Below are positions 9,504 to 18,802 of a stretch of DNA of 64,000 bases, in pieces (position 1 is the stretch's first letter; every line of letters begins with the position of its first letter). The notes under the pieces are model-generated. The model was given only the letters and a program-made list of their open reading frames with translations. It made no database searches and was not told the DNA's origin. Source of the DNA: JAUWVG01 sp964633715. GTDB taxonomy: Bacteria; Acidobacteriota; Aminicenantia; Aminicenantales; Aminicenantaceae. The position numbers and the translations under genes are program-made. The stretch is from assembly GCA_964633715.1 (NCBI GenBank), contig CAZWHQ010000018.1, positions 17,662 through 81,661 of the forward strand, in the 5' to 3' direction.

Positions 9504-10358
9504 ATGAGAAAAGATAATTTTATTGTTTTGATTTTAGTCTTATTTTTACTGCAGTTTTTCTCTCTCTATGGGCAAGTTAACCAAGAAGTATCCATCAATG
9601 AGTATGTCATAGGGCCCATGGATCTATTGGAGATAACGGTGTTTGAGCTGCCGGAGCTCAACCAGACTGTACGAGTATCAGAGGACGGATCTATAACAAT
9701 ACCACTATTAGGCAGAGTTATGATAGGAGGATCAACGAAGGATGAAATAGAGAAGAAAATTTCAAATCTTTTGGATGAAAAGTATATCAAAAATGCCAAA
9801 GTTTCCATATTTATCAAGGAATATCAAAGCAAACTTGTTTCTATCATCGGAGCTGTTAAAAATCCCGGACCATATGAAATCATTGGCAGACAAACTCTGC
9901 TCCAGATGATTTCCAAGGCAGGGGGATTTACCGAGAGAGCTGCAGACGAGCTGTTTATTTTGCGTGAAGGGGATAACGGATTAACAGCATCCATATCGAT
10001 TGACCTTAAGGAACTATTACTCAACGGCAATCAAAAACAAAATATACCTCTTCAAGCCAACGACATTATTAATGTTACTGTGGATAAGACTATTCAAATC
10101 TTTGTGTTTGGTATGGTTAAAAGCCCCGGGGAGCTAACATTTAAAATATCCCAAAAGGTGACTCTGCTGCAAGCCATAGCCAAGGCCGGAGGGACTACGG
10201 AGGGGGCTAAAAAGGGCGCTATTATGATAAAGAGAATAGATGAGGATGGAGAAGAGATAAAGATAAAGGTAAATTTGAGGGAGATTATCAAGGACCGTAA
10301 ACCTGACATAACATTGAGGGACGGGGACGTCATTATTGTCCCTGAAAGCATATGGTAG
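9504..10358 (+). CDS. Polysaccharide export protein (Wza-like, Poly_export plus SLBB domains)
   Basis: This 284-residue periplasmic/outer-membrane protein has a signal peptide (about 1-23), no lipobox Cys, the polysaccharide export domain (YVIGPMDLLEITVF, about 34-47) and two SLBB domains (about 110-190 and 200-280, the second with VFGMVKSPGEL). It would form the export channel that works with the Wzc-like kinase encoded next. It is shorter than E. coli Wza (379 residues) and lacks a clear C-terminal amphipathic helix that would cross the outer membrane. The beta-barrel encoded just upstream may therefore supply the pore; that is inference. Confidence 0.88.
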   Translation: MRKDNFIVLILVLFLLQFFSLYGQVNQEVSINEYVIGPMDLLEITVFELPELNQTVRVSEDGSITIPLLGRVMIGGSTKDEIEKKISNLLDEKYIKNAKVSIFIKEYQSKLVSIIGAVKNPGPYEIIGRQTLLQMISKAGGFTERAADELFILREGDNGLTASISIDLKELLLNGNQKQNIPLQANDIINVTVDKTIQIFVFGMVKSPGELTFKISQKVTLLQAIAKAGGTTEGAKKGAIMIKRIDEDGEEIKIKVNLREIIKDRKPDITLRDGDVIIVPESIW

Positions 10359-10380
10359 TCTCTATTTTTAAGAGGATAAC

Positions 10381-12645
10381 ATGAACCAATTCAACGACTA
10401 TAGTGATAGTGAATTTGACGAAACAAAAGAGATTGATCTTTGGGAATACTGGGCCGTCATCTGGAAAAGAAAATGGCTGATTTTCGCTCTTTCCTTGCTT
10501 GTGTTAATAGTCGTAGCCTTTAAAACTTTTACGACTACTCCAACGTATACAGCCACTGGAACTCTTCTCATCGAAAAAGAGCCGAATATTCTTTCGTTTG
10601 AGGAAGTGCTGCAGATTGAAACTCTCAGGGATGATTTCCTGCAGACACAGTACAAATTGCTGAAGAGTCGTGCGCTGGCACAATCTGTGATCGAACGGAT
10701 GAGCCTCTATGAACATGAAGAGTTTGTAGGCAAGTCAGAAGACAGAACAGAACCGATCGATACATCAAATCCCAGGTTTAAGAGCAATTTGATTAACTCA
10801 CTTCTGGGAAGAATAACAGTTGAGCCGATAAGAGGAACACGGCTTGTGGAAATAACTTTTGATGCTGAGGATCCAATTTTTGCCGCAAGTGCACTCAATA
10901 ATTTGTTCGATGAATTTATCGATATGAATATCGAGGCCAGATATCAGGCTACCGAACAGGCCTCGGAATTTTTAATAAAACAAATCACAAGCCTCCAGGC
11001 TGAGGTTTCACAAAAGGAGAGGGAGCTTCAGTCCTATGGAGCAGAAAAGAATATCATTGCCCTCAGTGATACAGAAACGACAATTATCGATAAACTTGGG
11101 GAATTGAACAGTGCGCTTACGAGCGCCCAAATAGAAAGGGTTAACAAGGAAGCTTATTACAGTGAGATAAGGGGAGCTTCCCCTGACTATATTCCTGAGG
11201 CACTCACGAATCCCCTCGTTACGAAATTGCGGGAAGATTATGTGAGGCTGAACACGGAGTATAGAAAAAAGGAGGAGACATTCAGGCCCGATTATCCTGA
11301 GATGCAGAGATTAAAAGTTGAGTTGGACAGTGCTAAATTAGCCCTGGCAAATGAAACCCAAAATTTGATCAAAGGGGCCTATTCGGATTATCAGGCTGCA
11401 TTGAAAAAAGAGAGATCTTTAGAAGCCGTCTTCAATAATCAAAAAAAAGATGCAATTGAGCTGAACAGCAATGCCATATTGTACAACAGCCTGAAGATTG
11501 AGATTGAAAATAAAAAGAACCTTATCGAATCTTTGCTGAGGAGGCAGAGTGAAGCCGGAGTTTCATCAAGGTTAAGAGGATTAAGAACTTCAAATATCAG
11601 GATTGTCGATCGCGCGGAAATCCCCCTTTCTCCATCCAGCCCCAAGAAAAAAAGAAATATGATACTAGCTCTTATGGTGGGACTTATTCTTGGTTTAGGG
11701 ACAGCATTCGGATTGGAATATCTGGATAATTCTGTTAAAACTCCTGAAGATGTGGAACGATACACAAAACTTCCTACATATGGACTTGTCCCTGCTTTCA
11801 GTTCGGATGGATTAGGAAGAGGGTATGGGCATAAAAAGAAAAAAACAAAAAATGAAGGGAGCAGTCCTACTGATAAGCCTTTGTCAGATGCCAAGGCGCG
11901 ATGGTCTTTAGAGGACAAAAAGAAGGAGATTAAATCGATCGAGCTTATCAACTGCTTTTCCCCTCATTCTACATATTCGGAAAGCTACCGGTCGATCAGA
12001 ACAGCGCTTCTTCTCTCTTCTGTGGATGACAGTTTAAAAGCCATTGGCGTGACCAGCCCTCTTCCTAAGGAGGGAAAATCAGTGACGATCGCCAATCTCG
12101 GTGTCGTTCTGGCTCAGGCAGGAAAGAATGTGGTGATTGTGGATACGGACCTGCGGAAACCCAGGCAGCACAAGATATTCAAGGTGAAAAATATTAACGG
12201 GATCACGAATCATATGACTGGTAGTGTGGCGATAAAGGAATTGATCAAGCAGACGTCTGTTCCAGGGCTGTTTGTCATCAACTCCGGCCCGGTGCCTCCC
12301 AATCCGGCAGAACTCCTTGGTTCTAATAAAATGGATCACTTTATCCAAAATTTAAAAAAGACATTTGACCACGTACTGTTTGATCTGCCGCCCATGCTCA
12401 ATATTGCAGATGCTTTGATTTTAGGGGCCAAGATCGATGGGCTCCTTCTTGTCATATGGGGGGGGAAAACATCAAGGGAGGTTGTCAAACATGCAAGAGA
12501 AAAGCTGGACCTTATGAAAGTTAAAACAGTCGGTGTCATATTGAATAATATCGATATCAAAAAACAGGGAGGGTATTACTACAAGCACTATTACAGCTAT
12601 TACTATGGAGCCGATGAGAGAGTAGAAGAAAGCCCACAAGTATAG
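10381..12645 (+). CDS. Wzc-like polysaccharide co-polymerase with bacterial tyrosine-kinase domain
   Basis: The 754-residue protein combines a Wzz chain-length domain and a BY-kinase in one chain. It has TM1 (about 30-48), a long periplasmic coiled-coil region (about 200-400), TM2 (about 425-445), then Walker A in SPLPKEGKS (about 557), Walker A' VVIVDTDLRKP (about 585) and Walker B HVLFDLPP (about 663). The C-terminus has a tyrosine cluster (YYYKHYYSYYY, about 730) for autophosphorylation. This is the proteobacterial fused form rather than the split CapA/CapB form. The next gene encodes the matching CpsB-type phosphatase, so kinase and phosphatase form a regulatory pair for chain assembly. 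Confidence 0.93.
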   Translation: MNQFNDYSDSEFDETKEIDLWEYWAVIWKRKWLIFALSLLVLIVVAFKTFTTTPTYTATGTLLIEKEPNILSFEEVLQIETLRDDFLQTQYKLLKSRALAQSVIERMSLYEHEEFVGKSEDRTEPIDTSNPRFKSNLINSLLGRITVEPIRGTRLVEITFDAEDPIFAASALNNLFDEFIDMNIEARYQATEQASEFLIKQITSLQAEVSQKERELQSYGAEKNIIALSDTETTIIDKLGELNSALTSAQIERVNKEAYYSEIRGASPDYIPEALTNPLVTKLREDYVRLNTEYRKKEETFRPDYPEMQRLKVELDSAKLALANETQNLIKGAYSDYQAALKKERSLEAVFNNQKKDAIELNSNAILYNSLKIEIENKKNLIESLLRRQSEAGVSSRLRGLRTSNIRIVDRAEIPLSPSSPKKKRNMILALMVGLILGLGTAFGLEYLDNSVKTPEDVERYTKLPTYGLVPAFSSDGLGRGYGHKKKKTKNEGSSPTDKPLSDAKARWSLEDKKKEIKSIELINCFSPHSTYSESYRSIRTALLLSSVDDSLKAIGVTSPLPKEGKSVTIANLGVVLAQAGKNVVIVDTDLRKPRQHKIFKVKNINGITNHMTGSVAIKELIKQTSVPGLFVINSGPVPPNPAELLGSNKMDHFIQNLKKTFDHVLFDLPPMLNIADALILGAKIDGLLLVIWGGKTSREVVKHAREKLDLMKVKTVGVILNNIDIKKQGGYYYKHYYSYYYGADERVEESPQV

Positions 12646-12657
12646 CGAATAAGTTCT

Positions 12658-13437
12658 ATGATCGATCTTCACACTCATCTGCTTCCAGGCTGGGATGATG
12701 GAGCAAAAAGTTGGGAAGAGGCGGAAAGGATGTGTGCGATGGCCGAGAGGGATGGGATAGAAAAGATTGTCTGGACTCCCCATCTTTTTAGATTGAATCG
12801 ATATGAAGATAATCTTGCTGTGGTTGAAGAGAGAATGGCAGAATTTGTGGAGAGAAGAAGGGATATGTCTTTGGGTGTTTTCAGAGGGGCGGAGGTTTTC
12901 CTCCACCATAATATAGTGGATTATCTGAAAAGAGACAACCTTTCCATCAATGCTTCGGACTATGTGTTTATCGAATTTCCCTCCGACCATATCTTTACCG
13001 GAGTCAGGGACCTTATCTTCGATATCATGCTCGAGGGTTTTACTCCCATCATCAGCCATCCGGAAAGGAATTCGGTTTTTATGGAGCGGCCGCAGCTTTT
13101 GTTCGAATTGATTGAAGCGGGGTGTCTGGGACAGGTAACGGCCATGAGTTTAACTGGGAACTTCGGTTCTACAACAAAAAAAACGGCTTTGATGTTTTTA
13201 AAGAATAATCTGGTGCATATCATTGCCTCGGATGCACACAATGCTAGTGGTAGGCCTCCTGTCTTAAGCAGAGGCGTCGAAGAGGCAAAGGGTGTTGTGG
13301 GAGAAGATAAGGCCTTGGCGATGGTGACAACCATTCCCCAAGCCATTTTGGATAATAAAACCATTCCTGATTATGGAGATCCTATAAATCCAGTGAAAAA
13401 GAAGAAGTGGAATATACGGCTGCCAAAATTTCAATAA
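12658..13437 (+). CDS. PHP-family protein-tyrosine phosphatase (CpsB/YwqE type)
   Basis: This 259-residue cytoplasmic metallophosphatase probably removes phosphate from the tyrosine cluster of the Wzc-like kinase encoded 12 bases upstream. Metal ligands are visible at the N-terminus in DLHTHLLPGWDD (His5, His7), then TPHLF (about 40), GAEVFLHHN (about 79-87), SHPERN (about 134) and SDAHN (about 190). CpsB-type enzymes usually pair with the split kinases of Gram-positive bacteria. Here the enzyme sits with a fused Wzc-type kinase. No strong terminator follows. Confidence 0.9.
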   Translation: MIDLHTHLLPGWDDGAKSWEEAERMCAMAERDGIEKIVWTPHLFRLNRYEDNLAVVEERMAEFVERRRDMSLGVFRGAEVFLHHNIVDYLKRDNLSINASDYVFIEFPSDHIFTGVRDLIFDIMLEGFTPIISHPERNSVFMERPQLLFELIEAGCLGQVTAMSLTGNFGSTTKKTALMFLKNNLVHIIASDAHNASGRPPVLSRGVEEAKGVVGEDKALAMVTTIPQAILDNKTIPDYGDPINPVKKKKWNIRLPKFQ

Positions 13438-13551
13438 ATAATTCATAAAAAATGTCAATGTTTGCTTAAATTTCTGTATTATCAATATGTACCTTTCGCA
13501 TCTGTGACATTCTCAACACGTGAATAATAAAAGATAATTGTTGATTTTTGC

Positions 13552-13579
13552 TTGACTTCTGGGTATTCACCTGTATATT
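13552..13579 (+). promoter_or_regulatory. Sigma70-type promoter for the secreted protein at 13605
   Basis: TTGACT (13552-13557), a 16-base spacer and TATATT (13574-13579) place a start of transcription about 20 bases before the ATG at 13605. The promoter overlaps an upstream in-frame ATG at 13548, which argues that 13605 is the real translation start. Confidence 0.5.
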
Positions 13580-13604
13580 ATTAATGTATTCAGGGGAGGT
13601 GCTT

Positions 13605-14141
13605 ATGTTTAAAGATAAAGTTTTTAAATCAAAGTTTCTCAATCTAGGATTGGTCTGTGCGTTTATTCTTTTATTCTTTCCAGTCGAAGTCTTTTCTCAA
13701 GACTCTTTGGCCACAGGTTCTCTAGTCGGATATATTTACAAGGACGATTTTCAAACACCGATTGAAAATGCTGTAGTCTATCTTAGAAATATTGAAAACA
13801 AAGCAGAGTACCAAAGCACTCCTTCAGATGAGATTGGACTGTATACGGTCAAAGATGTGGCAGAAGGCCGGTATGTGCTCGGGATTTCCTCTGATGAGGG
13901 GAATTTTAACCTTGACTATTCTGTCCTAATAAAAGCCGATGAAATTGCGAAGTTGTCCATAGCCACTAAACCAGGTGGAGACCTAGAAGGAGGACAAGAA
14001 GGAGGAAACGGGGATGGTAACGGCTTTTTTAAAACAGCAGCTGGAATAGCGCTCCTTATTGGTATGGCGGGGGGATTGGCATTCGGCCTCTACAAATTGC
14101 TTGAAAAAAAGGAAGAGCCTTCACCATCGACTAAAAAATAG
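13605..14141 (+). CDS. Secreted protein with carboxypeptidase-regulatory-like fold and C-terminal membrane anchor
   Basis: The start at 13605 is preceded by GGGGAGG (13593-13599), far better than the in-frame ATG at 13548. The 178-residue product has a signal peptide (about 1-32), then a beta-sandwich-like region (GSLVGYIYKDDFQTPIENA, about 38-56; GLYTVKDVAEGRYVL, about 80) resembling CarboxypepD_reg domains. A Gly/Asn-rich linker follows, then one hydrophobic helix (about 145-165) and a short Lys/Glu/Ser-rich tail. It is transcribed alone, between its own promoter and a strong terminator, inside the exopolysaccharide locus. Function is unknown; a surface-associated or polysaccharide-associated role is only a guess. 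Confidence 0.72.
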   Translation: MFKDKVFKSKFLNLGLVCAFILLFFPVEVFSQDSLATGSLVGYIYKDDFQTPIENAVVYLRNIENKAEYQSTPSDEIGLYTVKDVAEGRYVLGISSDEGNFNLDYSVLIKADEIAKLSIATKPGGDLEGGQEGGNGDGNGFFKTAAGIALLIGMAGGLAFGLYKLLEKKEEPSPSTKK

Positions 14142-14157
14142 AGTATAAAGCAGATAT

Positions 14158-14196
14158 AAAAAGCAGGAAGTTGGAATGGCTTCCTGCTTTTTTTTT
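14158..14196 (+). terminator. Rho-independent terminator
   Basis: A perfect 10-bp stem, AAGCAGGAAG (14161-14170) with CTTCCTGCTT (14180-14189), has a 9-base loop and runs into nine T residues. It lies 17 bases after the stop of the secreted protein and just before the O-antigen ligase-like gene. Confidence 0.9.
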
Positions 14197-14204
14197 AACA
14201 AAAT

Positions 14205-15632
14205 ATGCAACATTTGCCAAACAAAAGCGAAAATATTCTTGATTTGGTCATTTTCTGGGGAATATGTGTTTCTTTACTTCTTGTTCCCTTGCCTTTTGGT
14301 TTAACCGAAGATTGGGCTATTTTTCTATTTGAAATTTTTGTTATTATCTTGGTCTCAATCTACTCGGTAAAAAAGATATTTTTTAAAGTAGATAATAACA
14401 GCCAGGTTTCGAAAAGCTCAAAGCTTCCTTTTTTAGCCAGGATTTGTTTGTTCATCTTTGCAGGAGTTCTTCTGTTTCATTTGATCCCTCTTCCAATAAA
14501 TCTTTTAAAGTTTCTTTCGCCGAAAACTTTTGAGATATATGCTGGCGTTAATCAAATTGGGTGGAAAACCTTATCATTAGTGCCCAATCTGTCCTGGTTT
14601 AAAACTGTTCAATATGTGTGTATCTTTCTTTTTGGTTTTCTTATTTTAAAAAGTGTCAAAACGAAAAAAAAGGTTGGAATATTTGTCATTTTTATGCTTG
14701 TCAGCGCAGTCTTCCAATCCCTTTATGGCATGCTCGAACTCTTTGGGGGGACAGAACAGATTTTCGGCTATCAAAAGATTGCGAGTGGGGGCTCTGCCAC
14801 AGGCACATACATCAACCGCAATCATTTTGCGGGATTTTTAGTAATGGTCTTTCCAATTAGTGTGGGGTATCTTCTGGCCAAGGCCGATTTTTTTTCAATA
14901 AAACGGGGCCTTCCCATCAAAGAAAAACTGATCTGGTTTAGTCAGGAAAGACTCCAAAAAACGATTGTCTTGGGATCTGTTACTGTATTAATTGGAATGG
15001 GGATTATCTTTTCCCGTTCGAGGGCTGGAATTACTATTTTTATCTTCCTGTTTTTTTTGGTATTTTTATTGATCTCTACACAAAATAGAACAGATGAAAG
15101 ACTTCTAGGACGAAGATCCAAAAGAATACTAGGGAACATAATTCTGGTAATTTTGGCTGCCGCATTTATCATCGGAGTTGGACCTATCCTGAATAGATTC
15201 ACGAATACAAAATTGTCAGAGGTGATTCGACCGATTTGGTTTAACAATAGTCTTGAGCTAATCAATGATTTTCCTCTATTCGGGACAGGGTTGGGGACAT
15301 ATGTCCAGATTTATCCCGCGTATAAAAAAGTCGAAGACGGTTATTTACTCGATCATGCTCATAATGACTATTTGGAATTAGCCGCTGAAACGGGATTGAT
15401 CGGTGCTTGCAGCTTGGTTCTTTTTGCCCTGACGATGATTATTGTATTATTTTTAAAATGGAGGAAAAGGAGAGATCCTTTCGTTCGAGGTGTTGTCCTT
15501 GGCTGTCTGTTGGGGATTGTGGCCATTCTTCTCCACAGTGTTGTGGATTTTAATCTGCAAATTCCGGCCAATGCGGTTTACTTTGTAGCACTCTTTGCCC
15601 TGGCCTTAGGGGCAGTAAACCTCAAAGAATAG
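14205..15632 (+). CDS. O-antigen ligase/polymerase-like membrane protein (Wzy/WaaL family)
   Basis: This 475-residue polytopic membrane protein has about 12 hydrophobic segments and the Wzy_C domain. The long periplasmic loop contains GTGLGTYVQIYPAYK and DHAHNDYLELAAETGL (about residues 383-400), the signature of this family. It would polymerise repeat units or ligate glycan at the outer face of the inner membrane. The ATG is only 9 bases after the terminator T-run and no clear Shine-Dalgarno sequence is seen, so its own promoter is unclear. It is followed two bases later by a TPR-like protein, a common partner of large Wzy proteins. Confidence 0.85.
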   Translation: MQHLPNKSENILDLVIFWGICVSLLLVPLPFGLTEDWAIFLFEIFVIILVSIYSVKKIFFKVDNNSQVSKSSKLPFLARICLFIFAGVLLFHLIPLPINLLKFLSPKTFEIYAGVNQIGWKTLSLVPNLSWFKTVQYVCIFLFGFLILKSVKTKKKVGIFVIFMLVSAVFQSLYGMLELFGGTEQIFGYQKIASGGSATGTYINRNHFAGFLVMVFPISVGYLLAKADFFSIKRGLPIKEKLIWFSQERLQKTIVLGSVTVLIGMGIIFSRSRAGITIFIFLFFLVFLLISTQNRTDERLLGRRSKRILGNIILVILAAAFIIGVGPILNRFTNTKLSEVIRPIWFNNSLELINDFPLFGTGLGTYVQIYPAYKKVEDGYLLDHAHNDYLELAAETGLIGACSLVLFALTMIIVLFLKWRKRRDPFVRGVVLGCLLGIVAILLHSVVDFNLQIPANAVYFVALFALALGAVNLKE

Positions 15633-15634
15633 AA

Positions 15635-16276
15635 ATGATAAAAAAAATTATAGTTTTTGTTTGTCTGATTGTGCTGCTTTTTATTTCTGTCCAACACTAT
15701 CTCGGATTTTACAATTTCCATAAATATGAAAAAACTCGCGAGCGAGCCAAAAGCATAGAAAGCGGTTTTCCAGGGATGGAGGAGAGTCTCAAAAAAGCAC
15801 TCCGTCATTCTAAAAACCCAAAATTTTTGTTGGAACAATCAAATCTTTATTGGGAGATGGCTGTAGCAGAGAATCAGTTTGGAACACAACAGAAAAGAGA
15901 TTTTTTTCTAGACTTGGCCAAAGAGAGTTTAGAGGATCTTATAAAACGGAATCCGACAAATGCATCGGCCTACTATGTGATGGGAATGGTCTATATGTTT
16001 TATAACTATCCTCTTTTGACCTATGCGGAGAAAGGCCGACAGTTTTTTGTCAAAGCCCTTAAGTTCGATCCATCGAGCGAATTTTTAAATGTAAACATCC
16101 TCTATATATATCTTACTCAGTGGAATTATCTGGAAAAAGAGGAACAGACCTTTGTTTTAACCAAGCTGCAGTGGGTGCAAAACACTAACTCAAAGATTGT
16201 TTCCAAAATCCGTGGCCGCTGGGTAGAAAACTATGGAGATGCTCAAGGATTAGATGTAATATTAAAACTTATCTGA
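15635..16276 (+). CDS. Membrane-anchored TPR-like protein coupled to the O-antigen ligase
   Basis: This 213-residue protein has one N-terminal hydrophobic segment (about 4-22) and helical repeats. NPTNASAYYVMGMVYMFY (about 107-124) and KALKFDPSSEFLNVNILY (about 142-159) look like tetratricopeptide units. It starts two bases after the ligase stop, so the pair is probably co-translated. No specific family is recognised. Its last eight bases overlap the end of the convergent TPR gene on the other strand. Confidence 0.65.
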   Translation: MIKKIIVFVCLIVLLFISVQHYLGFYNFHKYEKTRERAKSIESGFPGMEESLKKALRHSKNPKFLLEQSNLYWEMAVAENQFGTQQKRDFFLDLAKESLEDLIKRNPTNASAYYVMGMVYMFYNYPLLTYAEKGRQFFVKALKFDPSSEFLNVNILYIYLTQWNYLEKEEQTFVLTKLQWVQNTNSKIVSKIRGRWVENYGDAQGLDVILKLI

Positions 16277-17600
16277 TTTTATCTAGACAGTACTGAAGAA
16301 GATCGGCCGTGTCTTTGTAGTTGGGGGAATTCTCAAGGATGCTGCGAAATTCTCGCGTGGCCTCAGGAAATCTATACCTCTCCATATAAGCCTTACCGAG
16401 GTCATATCTCATTTCAATCTCATCCTCTCCGAATTCCCTTGCTCTTTCGAAGTTGGTGATGGCCTTTGAGAATGATTTTTGTAGCAGATAGATCGATCCC
16501 AACTCTTTATAGACTCGGCTGTTTTGCGGATAGAAAGATTTAAGGGTTTCGAGAATACTTATAGCCTCCTTATATTTTTTGGCAAATCTGTAGACATAGG
16601 CCAACTCAAAATAGTTGCCAAGGTTGGCGGGATCAGCTTCTAGGGCCAACATATAAAACTCCACCTTTTTCTCAAACTCCTGAGCATCTCTGGCTAATTC
16701 CAGATATTTTACGGACATGGCGGCCTCATCCCCTTCCATGTCCTCGAGTAAAGCCAAATACTTCTCTGTCTCCTTGAATGTTCTGTCGATTCTCTGCGCC
16801 TTTTGAAAATCCAGTTTTGATTCCTGAATCTTTCCCATTTCATATTTGAGAACAGCTGTTTCATAGAGTATCTCTATATCGTCTGGAAGCAGCTCTACCG
16901 CTTTTTGGAACCGCTCTAGAGCTTCGTCTCGCTTGTTTTCTAAAATAAAGATTTTCCCCAGCTCATAGTAAATCCTGCCGTTTCTTCTATCCTGAATGAT
17001 TAATTTTTGGAGAATGCTCTTTGCAGACCCGATTCTGTTTTGATCCAGATAGATTTCACTGAGTCGAAAATAAGGGATCGCATTCTTATTGTCCTCTCTT
17101 ATTTCACTCTTAAGTTGTCTAATTTCAACTTCGATAGAGGATTCTCTAATTTTTGGAGAGGGCCTTGTGTCCCGTAAGCTGTTTCGGGAGAGCTGGGATG
17201 TGGCTACATTGTATCTTTCCCTCAGGGTTTGTGGGAAGTTCGATGAGTTTAGATATTCTTCAAGATCAAGCCTTTTGATCTCATCGGCATAGTGTGTTGA
17301 TTTGTCATAGCTTTTGCTCTCAAAACAGCTGATTGTCAGATAGACATAACATTCCAGCAATTTAGGAGGATCACTGAGGTATCCGAAGAAGGCGATCTCT
17401 AGGTTTTTTACGGCTTCGGCGTAATTTCCGGCGGTAAAAAAGTTCTTTCCTTCCTCAAAGAGTTTTTCATAGAAGGGATCCACTTGTTTAGTTGATTGAG
17501 CCGGGAGGAAAGAGGGGAAAATCAGGAAAAGAATAAGGAGGAAGGATAAAAGAATTCTGGTAAACGAGAGAAAGGCATTTTTATTATTTTGTCTTTTCAA
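16269..17600 (-). CDS. Secreted tetratricopeptide-repeat protein
   Basis: This 443-residue protein has a signal peptide (about 12-34), an N-terminal YEKLFEEGKNFF...YAEAVKNLEIAFFG unit, and six or more further TPR units (for example NGRIYYELGKIFILENKRD and NSRVYKELGSIYLLQKS). The start is TTG at 17598-17600; no in-frame ATG is better placed. Its first about 115 residues clearly match the protein at 41680-42519 (shared ECYVYL, ADEIKRLDL versus IDEIDKLNL, and FFG positions), so the two are paralogs. TPR proteins of this sort scaffold envelope complexes; no partner is shown by sequence. Confidence 0.82.
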   Translation of the reverse strand: MKRQNNKNAFLSFTRILLSFLLILFLIFPSFLPAQSTKQVDPFYEKLFEEGKNFFTAGNYAEAVKNLEIAFFGYLSDPPKLLECYVYLTISCFESKSYDKSTHYADEIKRLDLEEYLNSSNFPQTLRERYNVATSQLSRNSLRDTRPSPKIRESSIEVEIRQLKSEIREDNKNAIPYFRLSEIYLDQNRIGSAKSILQKLIIQDRRNGRIYYELGKIFILENKRDEALERFQKAVELLPDDIEILYETAVLKYEMGKIQESKLDFQKAQRIDRTFKETEKYLALLEDMEGDEAAMSVKYLELARDAQEFEKKVEFYMLALEADPANLGNYFELAYVYRFAKKYKEAISILETLKSFYPQNSRVYKELGSIYLLQKSFSKAITNFERAREFGEDEIEMRYDLGKAYMERYRFPEATREFRSILENSPNYKDTADLLQYCLDKIR

Positions 17601-17624
17601 TTCATCGTCCCCTAGAACTCTTCT

Positions 17625-17653
17625 ATCTTAATCATTTTTGGCTTGATTATCAA
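17625..17653 (-). promoter_or_regulatory. Possible promoter for the TPR gene
   Basis: On the reverse strand TTGATA (17653-17648), a 17-base spacer and TAAGAT (17630-17625) sit about 25 bases before the TTG start at 17600. Confidence 0.4.
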
Positions 17654-17683
17654 GGAGAGATGCTGCTATTTTTCAGAGGGAAA

Positions 17684-18802
17684 TTAGAAGAAAAAGCAGA
17701 GTGAAAGGCCGCTTTCCACCCTACCCATATTGATGTCGAATAAATCTTCCTTGAGTCGAGCAAAATGGACTGTGGTGTAAATCTTTAAAGAGAGAAAAGA
17801 TGTGGATTTGATATAAATTCCTACTTGAAGATTTGCTCCAAAAACTTTTCGGGAAATAATCCCCTCTTCATAGTCTAGAGGAGAATTTTCACTGTAATTG
17901 ATATAGTCGATGCCTCCACCGATATAGGGAGTTACTTTTTCAGAGGTATTCATGTATGAAATAGAGAGCGAGACGGGTGTCATTTGCAGCTTTGTGTACT
18001 CTTCGGGATTGCTGCCGACCTTCTTAATGGCGAGAAAGCTCAAAGAAAGGCCCATGCGGCTTGAATCCTTAAGAGGAAAGATCATAGCGACTTCTCCTCC
18101 CGGAAATAGAAAACTTTTGTCGTAGTTGTCCTTGATGTGTTCATCAAACGGGAAAAACAGTCCACTGTGAATACCGAAGCCAATCTTTATTTTTTTTTCC
18201 TCTTGAGTGATCCGGGCGATGGTTTTCAGGAGTTTTTCTGAGATTTCTTGAGGGATCTTGACGGGAGCCTGGGTAGGTTTTTTTTCTGTTTTTGGGGCTG
18301 GGATCTTCTGTTCAACTATTTTTATTGGAATCTCTTCCTTCTCTTTTTCCATAAGAAATGAAACCAGGATCCCTGCTTCGTTTTTGCCGATTCTGTAGGA
18401 AGGAGGGGATTCCTCTAGATCAAATATAACCCGAGTTATCTGGGGCTGATTCTTCCCGACTCTTATGTTTTTGATGCCAAAATCAATGACTTCAATTCTA
18501 TCTGGACAGTGAAATTCTAAGACTTGATCGAGATCGATCACCAACCGGTTGGGTTCTTCCAGGACAAAGGATCGGAAGCTGTAGATACCAGTAATCTCGA
18601 TTTGCACGTTTAGTCTGTCTCCTGGTCTTTCCAGTTTTATATCAATAAGAGTGGCTGTGCTTTGTAGTGAAGCGAAAAATAACTGCGGCAGAATAAGAAG
18701 GATGGCTAAAGCGAGCATTAATGTGTATCTGTCATTGCGAGTGAAACGCGGCAATCTCTTGTTATTGCGAGTGCAGCGTAGCAATCTTTTTCTTCGTGTC
18801 AT
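17684..18802 (-). CDS. AMIN-domain outer-membrane beta-barrel protein
   Basis: From ATG at 18802 the product has 372 residues: a very basic 28-residue leader, a hydrophobic signal core (about 29-46), an AMIN-like domain (about 50-150), a Lys/Pro-rich linker (about 150-195) and a C-terminal barrel that ends in CFFF. AMIN domains bind periplasmic glycans. The basic leader is encoded by two tandem copies of an interspersed repeat (18733-18803). A second ATG at 18718 gives a normal signal peptide but has no ribosome site, while AAGGTG stands 8 bases before the first ATG. The same domain plan, with SH3 instead of AMIN, occurs at 29118-30341. Confidence 0.7.
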   Translation of the reverse strand: MTRRKRLLRCTRNNKRLPRFTRNDRYTLMLALAILLILPQLFFASLQSTATLIDIKLERPGDRLNVQIEITGIYSFRSFVLEEPNRLVIDLDQVLEFHCPDRIEVIDFGIKNIRVGKNQPQITRVIFDLEESPPSYRIGKNEAGILVSFLMEKEKEEIPIKIVEQKIPAPKTEKKPTQAPVKIPQEISEKLLKTIARITQEEKKIKIGFGIHSGLFFPFDEHIKDNYDKSFLFPGGEVAMIFPLKDSSRMGLSLSFLAIKKVGSNPEEYTKLQMTPVSLSISYMNTSEKVTPYIGGGIDYINYSENSPLDYEEGIISRKVFGANLQVGIYIKSTSFLSLKIYTTVHFARLKEDLFDINMGRVESGLSLCFFF

